A stretch of DNA of 64,000 nt, taken from assembly GCF_025200925.1 (NCBI RefSeq), contig NZ_CP104174.1:5394001-5458000 (forward strand). Direction: 5' to 3'. A program made the position numbers and the translations under genes. Of the stretch, positions 29,650 to 38,310 are shown piece by piece. Positions within the stretch are counted from its first letter, which is position 1, and each line of letters opens with the position of its first letter. The DNA is from Bradyrhizobium sp. CB1015. Lineage in GTDB: Bacteria; Pseudomonadota; Alphaproteobacteria; Rhizobiales; Xanthobacteraceae. The notes beneath the pieces are model-generated. The model was not told the origin of the DNA. It ran no database searches and saw nothing but the letters and a program-made list of their open reading frames with translations.

Positions 29650-30894
29650 ATGTCAACGCCCGCTCGCCTCCCTGACACTTTCAACCGCCTCGCCTGGTCC
29701 AATCTCGCAGCGCAGTCGGCCGAGCAGATTGCACTCGCGGCAGCGCCCATCGTCGCTGTGTTGACCTTGGGGGTGGGCGAAGGGCAGACCGGCCTGCTCC
29801 AGACCGCGCTCACCCTGCCCTTCGTCCTGTTCGCCATCCCCGCCGGCGTGCTCGCCGATCGCATCTCCCGCCGCAGGCTGATGGCGAGCGCCGAGGCGCT
29901 GCGGGCGGTGGCGCTCGCGGCCGTCGTGCTCCTGCTCGCGCTGGGAGCCCTCAATTTGCCGCTGCTGGCCCTGCTCGGCTTCGCCGCGGTGTGCGGCACC
30001 GTCGTTTACAGCGTGGCGGCGCCGGCGCTGGTGCCCTCGCTGGTAAGCTCCGACCTGTTGCCGGCGGCGAATGCGCGCATCGAGCTGGCGCGCACCGTCG
30101 CCTTCGCCAGCGGCCCCGCACTCGGCGGTGCGCTGGTGGGATGGTGGGGCGCGAGCCCGGCGTTCGGCTTTGCCGCGGCGCTCTCGGCCATTGCCGTCGT
30201 GCTGCTGTCCGGCATCTACGAGCCCGCGCGCGCGCCGGCGCCGCGGCGGCATCCGCTCCAGGAAATCCGCGAAGGCGCCGCCTTCGTGTTTCACCATCCG
30301 CTGTTGCGCCCGGTGTTCATCACCCAGTTCATCTTCAACACCGGCTGGTTCCTGCAGATCGCGGTGTTCGTACCCTACGCCGTGCGCCATCTCGGCCTGA
30401 GCGCCGCCGGTGTCGGCACGGTGCTGACGATGTACGGCGTCGGCATGGTGATCGGTGCGCTCCTCGCCACGCGCGTGATGAAGCGCATCGCCTTTGGCAC
30501 CGTGGTGGGGCTCGGCCCCGTCACCGGCTTCGTCGCCGCCTTGGTGATGGCATCGACGGTGCTGGTCCCCTCGCCCTGGCTCGCCGGCTTGAGCTTCTTC
30601 CTGCTCGGCGTCGGCCCGATCCTGTGGGTGATCTCGACCACGACGCTGCGCCAGTCCGTGACGCCGCCGCGCCTGCTCGGCCGCGTCTCCGCCATCAACA
30701 TCATGAGCTACGGCGCCCGCCCGCTCGGCTCGGCGCTGGGCGCGATCGTCGGCGGCCTCTGGAGCGCGGAAGCGTGCCTCTATCTTGCCGCCGCATTGTT
30801 CGGCGTGCAGGCGCTGGTGATCCTGCTGTCACCGGCGGTGGGACTGGACCGGCAGCCGGACATGGTGGGAGATGAGGCGGCGGCACGGTGTTAG
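29650..30894 (+). CDS. MFS transporter (drug/efflux-type)
   Basis: 414 residues from ATG 29650; the frame upstream to 29464 is non-coding and covers the mntH promoter. There are 10-12 membrane segments. The MFS inter-segment loop is seen at PAGVLADRISRRRLMASAEA. It looks like the EntS/DHA-type exporter group. It lies divergent to mntH, so the Mur box could also affect it, but its start is 170 bases away. Substrate unknown. Confidence 0.85.
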   Translation: MSTPARLPDTFNRLAWSNLAAQSAEQIALAAAPIVAVLTLGVGEGQTGLLQTALTLPFVLFAIPAGVLADRISRRRLMASAEALRAVALAAVVLLLALGALNLPLLALLGFAAVCGTVVYSVAAPALVPSLVSSDLLPAANARIELARTVAFASGPALGGALVGWWGASPAFGFAAALSAIAVVLLSGIYEPARAPAPRRHPLQEIREGAAFVFHHPLLRPVFITQFIFNTGWFLQIAVFVPYAVRHLGLSAAGVGTVLTMYGVGMVIGALLATRVMKRIAFGTVVGLGPVTGFVAALVMASTVLVPSPWLAGLSFFLLGVGPILWVISTTTLRQSVTPPRLLGRVSAINIMSYGARPLGSALGAIVGGLWSAEACLYLAAALFGVQALVILLSPAVGLDRQPDMVGDEAAARC

Positions 30895-30921
30895 CCACCG
30901 TGGAATGACGGCACGCCTCCT

Positions 30922-31091
30922 CTCGTGTCCCGGACGCGCCGCAACGCTCATAAGCGCGTTCACGCGCGTCTTCGACCCGCTATGGCGTTGCGGCCCAGAG
31001 CCGGGACCCCAGGAGCCACGCGACTCGCTGCATGGGCCCCGGCTCTGCAGCGCATCGCCGAAGGAGCGCTGCGCTGCGTCCGGGGCACGAG
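30922..31091. repeat. Intergenic palindromic repeat, family A copy 3
   Basis: Opens CTCGTGTCCCGGACGCG and closes TGCGTCCGGGGCACGAG, with internal CCAGAGCCGGGACCCC and GGGCCCCGGCTCTGCAGCGC inverted to each other. It fills the gap between the converging MFS and cyclase genes. Confidence 0.9.
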
Positions 31092-31113
31092 ATTGCGCAC
31101 GGCTATATTCGGG

Positions 31114-32373
31114 CTAACCCGCCAGATAGCGCTCGTAGCTGCCCCTGACCGGCTCGCTCGCGTCGACTTCCGGATCAAGCGTATAGAGATCCTGCGCGCG
31201 GCCGATGCCGCGCAGCGCGTAGCGGCCGGTGGAGACGAGGTAGCGGCGGCCGGCGGCGTCGAGGCCCTTGTAGAACTCGGACGAGGCCAGGAGCTCGCGA
31301 TCGACCGAGCGGCTCATCGAGGCGATGCGGCTGACCTCGTTGACGGTCGGGCCGACCACGGTGAAATCAAGCCGGTCCTCGCTGCCGATATTGCCGTAGA
31401 AGACCTCGCCGACATGCAGGCCGATATAGGCTGACGTGGTCGGACGGCCCTCCGCCGCCCGCCGCTCATTCAGCGCGGCGACATTCTTGCGGAACAGGTG
31501 CTCGGCGCGGAGCGCGGCACGCCGCGCATCCGCCATGTCCTCGCCCCAGAACATCGCGAGCACGCCGTCGCCGATCAGCTTCAGCACGTCGCCGCCGGCT
31601 TCGTGGATCGGATCGATCACGGCCTGCGCATAGTCGTTGAGAAAAGGGATGATCTCGTCGGGACCGATGCTCTCGCTGATGCCGGTCGAGCCGCGCAGGT
31701 CCGAATACCACAGCACGGCGTTGATGCGCTCGGTGACGCCGCGCGAGATGCGCCCGCGCAGCACCTGCTCGGAGGCGTCGCGGCCGAGATAGACGCGGCC
31801 GAGCGTGCGCGCGATGTCGACCTGCTGCGCCGATTTGATCGCAAGCCCCAGCACCGGAACCAGATCGCGCAGCGCGTCCAGCTCCAGTCCGGAGAAACCG
31901 CTCTCGCGGCGGGTGGTCCAGCAGGAATAGAGGCAATCCATCAGGCCGAGCGCGCCATTCTCGCCGAAGCGGTGGACGAAGGCGAGATAGTGCTTGTGGC
32001 CCTTCTCGGCGAGCTCGCCGATCTGCGAGAAATCCATCGACGGCGCATCGGCGAGATCGATCACCATCTCGTCCTCGCCATTCTCGAGCATGTGAAAGAA
32101 CACCGAGCGGCGCCAGCTCTTGGCGGCGTCGCCATCTGCGGTCGAGCCGTATTCGAACGCATCGCTCTCGTTGCTGGGACGATCGCTCCAGCGGAAGCCG
32201 CGGCCCTCATAGATCGGATGCAGCGTGTCGATGACGACGAGGCCACGCGACAGTTCCAGCCCCTCGGCGCAGCAGCGCTCGCAGAAGCCGCGGAGCAGTT
32301 CATTTTCGGGCAGGCCCGTAAGCCCCTGGCTGGTGATCCAGTTCATCAGGGAGAGGCGCGAGGTGACTTGCAT
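31114..32373 (-). CDS. Class III adenylate/guanylate cyclase
   Basis: 419 residues. The N-terminal ~190 residues are a non-membrane sensor-like domain of unknown type, starting MQVTSRLSLMNWITSQGLTG. The cyclase catalytic domain occupies ~215-390: the metal-binding Asp are in LWYSDLRGSTGISES and LKLIGDGVLAMFWGEDMADA, and the transition-state Asn/Arg in VVGPTVNEVSRIASM. So the active site looks complete, and cAMP or cGMP synthesis is likely. Such genes are numerous in Bradyrhizobium. It has no adjacent partner and the signal is unknown. Confidence 0.88.
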   Translation of the reverse strand: MQVTSRLSLMNWITSQGLTGLPENELLRGFCERCCAEGLELSRGLVVIDTLHPIYEGRGFRWSDRPSNESDAFEYGSTADGDAAKSWRRSVFFHMLENGEDEMVIDLADAPSMDFSQIGELAEKGHKHYLAFVHRFGENGALGLMDCLYSCWTTRRESGFSGLELDALRDLVPVLGLAIKSAQQVDIARTLGRVYLGRDASEQVLRGRISRGVTERINAVLWYSDLRGSTGISESIGPDEIIPFLNDYAQAVIDPIHEAGGDVLKLIGDGVLAMFWGEDMADARRAALRAEHLFRKNVAALNERRAAEGRPTTSAYIGLHVGEVFYGNIGSEDRLDFTVVGPTVNEVSRIASMSRSVDRELLASSEFYKGLDAAGRRYLVSTGRYALRGIGRAQDLYTLDPEVDASEPVRGSYERYLAG

Positions 32374-32551
32374 ACGCCATTATGGCGTGCATTCGTGACG
32401 GGCGAAAGGCGCAAGCCACGCGTAAGCCGAGCGCGAGGTTCCCCGTCCCGCGCAGGTCGAATATGCCGCAGCCGCGGTTGACGCGCTAGTCGCGCGGGCG
32501 GCAAATGCTTGCGATGATGATGTTGTCGGCCAGAATCGAAAGCACGCGCGG

Positions 32552-33709
32552 ATGACCCAGCGCCAGCTTCCGATCATCCTGGCGCTCGGCACCACGCAGA
32601 CGCTGGCCTGGGCCTCCAGCTATTATTTGCCGGCGCTGCTCGCCGATCCCATGTCGCGCGACCTCGGTGTCTCCTCCAACTGGATCTTTGGTGCGTTCTC
32701 GGCCGCGCTGGTGATCTCGGCAATGCTCGGCCCGCGCATCGGACGGCAGATCGATCTCGTCGGCGGCCGTCAGGTCCTGTCGGCTTCCAATCTGACTATT
32801 GCCGCCGGCCTCGTGCTGCTCGGCCTCTCGCAATCCGTGACGGTGATGGCGATCGCCTGGCTGGTGCTCGGCATCGGCATGGCGATGGGCCTCTACGATG
32901 CCGCCTTCGCCGCTTTGGGGCGCATCTACGGCACCGAGGCGCGCCGGCCGATCACCGGCATCACGCTGATGGCGGGCTTCGCCTCCACCGTCGGCTGGCC
33001 GCTCACCGCCTGGGGCCTGTCGCATATCGGCTGGCGCGAGACCTGCTTTGCCTGGGCCGCCGCCAACATCCTGATCGGCCTGCCGCTCAATTTCTTCATG
33101 CTGCCGGTCATCAAGGGCGCGAAGCAGGCGGCGGCCACGGCCGAGAAGCCACATGTGCCGCTCGACCGCACCATGCTCTTGCTGGCCTTCATCTTCGCGG
33201 CGGTCTGGACCGTCACCGGCGCCATGGCCGCGCATTTCCCGCGCATCCTGGAGACGACGGGGGCCTCGCCGGCCGAGGCGATCGCGGCCGGCGCATTGAT
33301 CGGCCCGGCGCAAGTCGGTGCCCGCATGCTGGAAGCCGGCTTCCTCAGCCGCTTCCATCCGCTGTGGTCGACGCGGCTCGCCTGCTTGACCCACCCGGTC
33401 GGCGCCGTGATCGTCGCGATCTTCGGCGGCGCTGCGGCGAGCGCGTTCGCGTTGTTCCACGGCTCCGGCAACGGCATTCTGACGATCGCGCGCGGCACGC
33501 TGCCGCTGTCGATCTTCGGCCCGAAGGATTTCGGCTATCGCCTCGGCATCATCGGCGCACCGGCACGAATGGCGCAGGCGGTGGCGCCACTCGCCTTCGG
33601 CCTGCTCATCGACCTCATGGGCGCCAACGTGCTGATCGTCTCATCCGCGCTCAGCCTCTCGGCACTGGCCGCGCTGTTGCTGATCCGCGCCGGGCGGCGG
33701 CCGGATTGA
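32552..33709 (+). CDS. MFS transporter
   Basis: 385 residues, about 12 membrane segments. Begins MTQRQLPIILALGTTQTLAW. The A-like loop IGRQIDLVGGRQVL after segment 2 fits MFS carriers. It is divergent from the cyclase, with a gap of 178 bases. It is followed 31 bases later by the small membrane protein at 33741. Substrate unknown. Confidence 0.85.
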   Translation: MTQRQLPIILALGTTQTLAWASSYYLPALLADPMSRDLGVSSNWIFGAFSAALVISAMLGPRIGRQIDLVGGRQVLSASNLTIAAGLVLLGLSQSVTVMAIAWLVLGIGMAMGLYDAAFAALGRIYGTEARRPITGITLMAGFASTVGWPLTAWGLSHIGWRETCFAWAAANILIGLPLNFFMLPVIKGAKQAAATAEKPHVPLDRTMLLLAFIFAAVWTVTGAMAAHFPRILETTGASPAEAIAAGALIGPAQVGARMLEAGFLSRFHPLWSTRLACLTHPVGAVIVAIFGGAAASAFALFHGSGNGILTIARGTLPLSIFGPKDFGYRLGIIGAPARMAQAVAPLAFGLLIDLMGANVLIVSSALSLSALAALLLIRAGRRPD

Positions 33710-33740
33710 CCGCAACAACGCTTTCGCGCACAAGCGGTCC

Positions 33741-33932
33741 ATGAGCGACGACAACAGCCCGCCACGCACCTTCAAGGGCCTCTTGCGCTGGGCGACCACG
33801 CCACCACAGGCCTGGGGAGTCTATCTGCTCGCCGTCCTGCTGGTCTGGCTGCTCTCGTTCTACGCCGGCACGCTGAAGCCGAGGAAGACGCCGGAGGCGA
33901 GCCCGCCGACGACGACTGCGCCGAAAGGCTGA
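33741..33932 (+). CDS. Small single-span membrane protein (63 aa)
   Basis: Starts MSDDNSPPRTFKGLLRWATT, then one membrane segment (WGVYLLAVLLVWLLSFYAGTL) and a Pro/Thr-rich tail. It follows the MFS gene by 31 bases and may be co-transcribed. Function unknown. Confidence 0.6.
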   Translation: MSDDNSPPRTFKGLLRWATTPPQAWGVYLLAVLLVWLLSFYAGTLKPRKTPEASPPTTTAPKG

Positions 33933-33938
33933 TCCGCC

Positions 33939-34769
33939 TCAGTCGTAAAACTCCGGCGCCATCTTCTGGCTGTCGCGCTGGACCTTGTCGTGGTTGATCC
34001 AGAGCTGCGCCTTCTCCTTGGCGAGCGTGTCGGCGATCTTCTGCATCGAGGCCGCGCTCTGGTCCTTGTCGACGTTCATGCTGGGCACGCGGCGGTTGTC
34101 CCAGTTATCCCTGAAGTGCACGGCATCGCCCGACAGCACCACCGCACCGGTCTTGGGCAATTTCACCAATAGCGACTGGTGCCCGGGGGTGTGGCCGGGC
34201 GTCGACAGGATGGTCACGCTGCCGTCGCCAAAGACATCCTTGTCGCCCGTGAGCAGCTCGGCCGGGTGCGAGGGCTTGAAGCGCGGCGCGTTGTTGGCGC
34301 CGGGCCAGTCATATTCGGCTTTCTGCACGTAGAGCAGCGACTGCGGAAACAGCTCGACATTGCCGGTATGGTCCGGATGCGTGTGCGAGACCGCCATGGC
34401 CTTGACGTCGTCGGGCTTGATGCCGAGCTGCTCGAGCTGGGCGGCAAGGGTCTTCGGCCGGCGCCAGGTTACGGCCTTGGGGTCGGCCGGTACCAAGCCG
34501 TTCGGCATGGCCGCGACGGCATCGGCGATGCCGGTGTCCCACAGGAACCAGCCCTTGGCGTGCTTGATCAGGTAGCAGGTGTCGACGAAGTCCATCGCCT
34601 TGCCTTCGTTCAGGCCGGGCGTCCAGCGCGAGATGTCACCCGCGGTGCCCTCCCCGCAATTGAGCACGTAGAGCTTCTCGACGCCGGTCTTGTCCGATTG
34701 CGCCAGCGCCCCGGGCGCGAACAGAACGAGTGCAGCGGCGACGACGGCGAACGTGGTCCTGGGCATCAT
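33939..34769 (-). CDS. Exported metallo-beta-lactamase-fold hydrolase, N-acyl-homoserine-lactonase-like
   Basis: 276 residues from ATG 34769, with GGGAGGAAC before it. It has a signal peptide (TTFAVVAAALVLFAPGALAQ), so it works in the periplasm. The metal ligands are in AVSHTHPDHTGNVELF, TILSTPGHTPGHQSLLV and VVLSGDAVHF, which is the HxHxDH…H…D…H pattern. Resemblance to AttM/AiiA-type lactonases is by motif and general layout; the substrate is not proven. Most known AHL lactonases are cytoplasmic, so an exported form is unusual. Confidence 0.82.
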   Translation of the reverse strand: MMPRTTFAVVAAALVLFAPGALAQSDKTGVEKLYVLNCGEGTAGDISRWTPGLNEGKAMDFVDTCYLIKHAKGWFLWDTGIADAVAAMPNGLVPADPKAVTWRRPKTLAAQLEQLGIKPDDVKAMAVSHTHPDHTGNVELFPQSLLYVQKAEYDWPGANNAPRFKPSHPAELLTGDKDVFGDGSVTILSTPGHTPGHQSLLVKLPKTGAVVLSGDAVHFRDNWDNRRVPSMNVDKDQSAASMQKIADTLAKEKAQLWINHDKVQRDSQKMAPEFYD

Positions 34770-34842
34770 TGTTCCTCCCATACTGCTATGCTGGCAGCGA
34801 TCGAGCATCAACCCCGGCCGCGCAGCAGAATTCCGGCCCCTG

Positions 34843-35817
34843 TCAATGCGGACAGGTCTCGACCTCGACCGTGACGTGGCTGAGGCCCTTCAGCCCCGCG
34901 AGCCGCCGCTTGTAGACGGCCGGCTGTTTCGGCTTGTCCGAGACCACCGAGAGCAGCACGGCACAATGGCCGGGGCCGACCTGCCACAGATGCAGATCGG
35001 TGACGCGGTCCTCGCCGACCTCCATGCGGGCGCGGATCACCCGCTCCAGCTTCTCGTCGGCGCGCACGTCGAGCAGCACCGCACCCGATGACTTGATCAG
35101 ACCGAATGCCCAGCTTGCGATCACGATGCTGCCGATCAGGCCGACGGCCGGGTCAGCCCAGACCCAGCCCGAATACATGGCGACGACGAGCGCCGCGATC
35201 GCCAGCACCGAGGTTGCGGCATCGGTCATGACATGGACATAGGCCGCGCGGAGGTTGTTGTCGTGGTGATGACGATGGCCGTGATGGTGGCGATCATGCT
35301 CATGGTCATGCTCGTCGTGGTCATCATGCGCCTGGCCGTGACCGTGATGATGATGATCGTGGCTGTCGCGCAGCAGCCACACGCTGGCGAGGTTGACGCA
35401 CAGCCCGAGAGCGGCCACCGCGATCGCCTCGCCATAGACGATCGGCACCGGATTGATCAGCCGCAGCACGCTCTCATAGGCGATTTCGACCGCGATCAGG
35501 CCGAGGATGATCGCGCTGGCGAAGGCGGCAAGGTCGCCGAACTTGCCGGTGCCGAAGGTGAAATGTGCATTGCCCAGATGCCGCCGCGCAAAGCGATAGG
35601 CGAAGGCGGCAATGCCGAGCGCCGCCGCATGCGTGCCCATGTGCCAGCCGTCGGCGAGCAGCGCCATCGAACCGAACAGCGAGCCGGCCACGATCTCGCC
35701 GACCATCATGACCAGCGTCAGCACCACCACGAACCAGGTGCGGCGCTCGTTCTCGTCGTGCTTCTCGCCCAGAAAGGCGTGGTCATGGGTCCATTGTTCG
35801 ATGGAATGGGAATGCAT
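34843..35817 (-). CDS. dmeF: Cation diffusion facilitator, DmeF-like (Co/Ni/Zn efflux)
   Basis: 324 residues. It starts MHSHSIEQWTHDHAFLGEKH, characteristic of DmeF. About six membrane segments carry the metal sites HMGTHAAALGIAAFAYRFAR and HVMTDAATSVLAIAALV. The cytoplasmic loop between segments 4 and 5 is extremely rich in His and Asp (SHDHHHHGHGQAHDDHDE continues for ~38 residues). The C-terminal cytosolic domain ends the protein. DmeF exports cobalt and nickel. The usual RcnR-like regulator DmeR is not adjacent. It is divergent from the chromate pair. Confidence 0.88.
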   Translation of the reverse strand: MHSHSIEQWTHDHAFLGEKHDENERRTWFVVVLTLVMMVGEIVAGSLFGSMALLADGWHMGTHAAALGIAAFAYRFARRHLGNAHFTFGTGKFGDLAAFASAIILGLIAVEIAYESVLRLINPVPIVYGEAIAVAALGLCVNLASVWLLRDSHDHHHHGHGQAHDDHDEHDHEHDRHHHGHRHHHDNNLRAAYVHVMTDAATSVLAIAALVVAMYSGWVWADPAVGLIGSIVIASWAFGLIKSSGAVLLDVRADEKLERVIRARMEVGEDRVTDLHLWQVGPGHCAVLLSVVSDKPKQPAVYKRRLAGLKGLSHVTVEVETCPH

Positions 35818-35900
35818 CGAATTCTCCCGAAGATTCAGGTCCGTTGGCCTCCAATATAGACGGCAGGCAGCAATTTTCTAAGGTCCGATCGCCCCGCGGA

Positions 35901-35929
35901 TTGACAGTGCTTCTTAGTTTCGCTGTAAT
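35901..35929 (+). promoter_or_regulatory. Sigma-70-type promoter of chrB–chrA
   Basis: TTGACA (35901-35906) and TGTAAT (35924-35929) are separated by exactly 17 bases, a near-consensus housekeeping promoter. Transcription should begin near 35937. It leaves a leader of about 77 bases before the chrB ATG at 36014. Confidence 0.75.
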
Positions 35930-35936
35930 CTGCGCC

Positions 35937-36013
35937 ATGGGGATTTGAGCGATCTCCCCACGAGGCGACAGGCCCAAGCATCGCGTCCCGTTTAGTTCTT
36001 GCGAGGACGCATC
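35937..36013 (+). ncRNA. Structured leader of chrB; candidate cis-regulatory RNA
   Basis: The leader begins with the hairpin GGGGA (35939-35943) / TCCCC (35955-35959). Then comes GCGTCC (35983-35988), complementary to GGACGC (36005-36010), which lies 3 bases before the chrB ATG and contains the likely ribosome-binding site GAGGA (36003-36007). That second hairpin would hide the site. Candidate RNAs named chrB-a and chrB-b have been described upstream of chrB in Proteobacteria; whether this matches them is not checked. Confidence 0.5.
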
Positions 36014-36832
36014 ATGTCTACATTCACGACCATATCATCCGACAAAATGGCACGGCTGATCGGCACGGCGAACGCGCCTGTTCTGATCGATGTGCGCACC
36101 GAGCAGGATTTCGCCGCCGACCGGCGGCTGATTCCCGGCTCGATCAAGCTCAGCCACGACAACGTGACGGACTGGGGCGGCGCCTTTGCCGGCCGCCGCG
36201 CCGTGGTCTCCTGCCTGCGCGGCGAGAAGCTCGCGCAAGGCACCGCGGCCTGGTTGCGCCAGCTCGGCGTGCAGGCCGAGACGCTGGAGGGCGGCTTCGA
36301 GGGCTGGAAGGCAGCCAAGCTGCCGCTGGTCGACGCCCGCAAGCTGCCGCCGCGCGATGCCAAGGGGCGCACCGTCTGGGTGACGCGGGCGCGGCCGAAG
36401 GTCGACCGCATCGCCTGCCCGTGGCTGATCCGCCGCTTCGTCGATCCGGGCGCAGTGTTCCTCTATGTCGCGCCGTCCGAGGTGGTCGCCGTCGGCGAGC
36501 GCTTTGGCGCAGCGCCCTTCGACATCGAGAACGTGTTCTGGAGCCACCGCGGCGAGCTCTGCACCTTCGACGTGATGATCGAGGAGTTCGGCATCGCGAC
36601 GCCACCCCTGCTGCGGCTCGCGACGCTGGTGCGCGGTGCCGACACCGCGCGGCCCGAACTCGCGCCGGAGGCAGCCGGCCTGCTCGCGGCCTCGCTCGGG
36701 CTGTCGCGCATGTATGACGACGACCTCGAGCAGCTCGAAGCCGGCATGCTGCTCTATGATGCCTTCTACCGCTGGTGCCGCGACGCCACCACCGAGACCC
36801 ACAACTGGCCGACCAACAAGTTGAAGGCGTAA
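36014..36832 (+). CDS. chrB: Rhodanese-ChrB-type chromate-resistance protein
   Basis: 272 residues from ATG 36014. The N-terminal ~100 residues are a rhodanese-like domain (VLIDVRTEQDFAADRRLIPG, then CLRGEKLAQGTAAW), with a Cys at the catalytic loop (SCLRGEK). The C-terminal ~140 residues are the ChrB domain (VWVTRARPKVDRIACPWLIR, FCEIENV-type DIENVFWSHRGELCTFDVM). ChrB acts as a chromate-sensing regulator or resistance factor. Its stop is directly followed by the chrA ATG (no gap), so the two are coupled. Confidence 0.87.
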   Translation: MSTFTTISSDKMARLIGTANAPVLIDVRTEQDFAADRRLIPGSIKLSHDNVTDWGGAFAGRRAVVSCLRGEKLAQGTAAWLRQLGVQAETLEGGFEGWKAAKLPLVDARKLPPRDAKGRTVWVTRARPKVDRIACPWLIRRFVDPGAVFLYVAPSEVVAVGERFGAAPFDIENVFWSHRGELCTFDVMIEEFGIATPPLLRLATLVRGADTARPELAPEAAGLLAASLGLSRMYDDDLEQLEAGMLLYDAFYRWCRDATTETHNWPTNKLKA

Positions 36833-38218
36833 ATGGATATCCGCAACGTTCAAGCAGGAGCTGACGCCGGTCACGGCGTCAGCTTCAACGAAGCCTTTCG
36901 CGTCTGGCTCCGCGTCGCCTCCTTGAGCTTTGGAGGGCCCGCGGGCCAGATCGCGGTGATGCACCGCATCCTGGTCGAGGAGAAGAAGTGGATCTCTGAG
37001 GGCCGTTTCCTGCATGCGCTGAACTATTGCATGCTGCTGCCGGGACCCGAGGCGCAGCAGCTCGCGACCTATGTCGGCTGGCTGATGCATCGCACCGCCG
37101 GCGGGCTGATGGCGGGCGGGCTGTTCATCCTGCCCGGCATCATCGCCATCATGGGTCTCAGCTACATCTATGCCGCATTCGGCAATGTCAGCTTCGTCGA
37201 GGCGCTGTTCTTCGGCCTCAAGGCCGCGGTGCTCGCCATCGTCGTCGAGGCCGTGGTCCGCGTCGGCAAGCGCGCGCTGAAGAACCGCATCATGATCGCG
37301 CTCGCGGCGGCGGCCTTCGTCGCGATCTTCTTCTTCGCAGTCCCCTTCCCGATCATCATCATCGCCGCCGGCATCATCGGCTATGCCGGCGCGCGCAGCG
37401 GCCGGCCGGAATTCGCGCCGGCCGGTCACGGTCATGGCGGCAGCGGCGCCGCGATCGACAGCATGCTCGGCGAGGCCGTGCCCGACCACGTGCGTCCCAA
37501 CACCACGCGCGCGATCCGCGTCGGTGCAATATGGCTGGCGCTTTGGCTGGTGCCGGTGATCGCGCTGCTGATGGCCTTCGGCGAGCCGAATGTATTCAGC
37601 CAGATCGCATTGTTCTTCTCGAAAATGGCGCTGGTCACGTTCGGCGGTGCCTACGCGGTGCTGGCCTATGTCGCGCAGCAGGCCGTCGAGCATTATCATT
37701 GGCTCAAGCCGCACGAGATGCTCGACGGTCTCGGCATGGCCGAGACCACGCCGGGCCCGCTGATCATGGTGCTGCAATTCGTGGGCTTCATGGCGGCCTA
37801 TCGCGACTCCAGCGGCCTGTCGCCGATGCTGGCGGCCACGCTCGGCGGACTGCTCGCAACCTGGGTCACCTTCACGCCCTGCTTCCTCTGGATCTTCGTC
37901 GGCGCGCCCTATATCGAGCGCCTGCGCGGCAACACCGGCCTCGCCGGCGCGCTCAGCGCGATCACCGCTGCCGTGGTCGGCGTGATCCTCAACCTCTCGA
38001 TCTGGTTCGCGCTGCACACGCTGTTCCGCGAAACCGTGCCGTTGCATGCATTTCCGCTGAACTTCGATATGCCGGTGCTCAGAAGCGTCGACGTGCCGGC
38101 GCTGCTGCTGGCGATCGCGGCGGCCACCGCGATCTTCCGCTTCAAGCTCGGCATGCTGACGGTGCTGGCGGGCAGCTGCGCGGCGGGCGTGGCGCTCCGG
38201 CTGGCGGGGGTGATCTGA
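36833..38218 (+). CDS. chrA: Chromate efflux transporter
   Basis: 461 residues, CHR superfamily with two CHR halves. The first shows LRVASLSFGGPAGQIAVMHR and CMLLPGPEAQQLATYVGWLM; the second shows FSKMALVTFGGAYAVLAYVA and GLGMAETTPGPLIMVLQFVG. Such proteins expel chromate. The linker between halves has a His-rich stretch GHGHGGSGA. It starts at once after chrB. This length and fold are normal for long-chain ChrA. Confidence 0.93.
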   Translation: MDIRNVQAGADAGHGVSFNEAFRVWLRVASLSFGGPAGQIAVMHRILVEEKKWISEGRFLHALNYCMLLPGPEAQQLATYVGWLMHRTAGGLMAGGLFILPGIIAIMGLSYIYAAFGNVSFVEALFFGLKAAVLAIVVEAVVRVGKRALKNRIMIALAAAAFVAIFFFAVPFPIIIIAAGIIGYAGARSGRPEFAPAGHGHGGSGAAIDSMLGEAVPDHVRPNTTRAIRVGAIWLALWLVPVIALLMAFGEPNVFSQIALFFSKMALVTFGGAYAVLAYVAQQAVEHYHWLKPHEMLDGLGMAETTPGPLIMVLQFVGFMAAYRDSSGLSPMLAATLGGLLATWVTFTPCFLWIFVGAPYIERLRGNTGLAGALSAITAAVVGVILNLSIWFALHTLFRETVPLHAFPLNFDMPVLRSVDVPALLLAIAAATAIFRFKLGMLTVLAGSCAAGVALRLAGVI

Positions 38219-38310
38219 TGCCAGGGATGTGACCAATCGTGAGGCCAGGATGTGTTGGAACGCTGCGGCTGAACGCCATCTAAGCAGGCGGGGCGTTTGG
38301 AGACACAGCG

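Noticed and set aside
36035..38236. A 733-codon minus-strand reading frame
   Set aside because: Antisense shadow of chrB–chrA, rich in Arg, His, Asp and Glu with no motifs.
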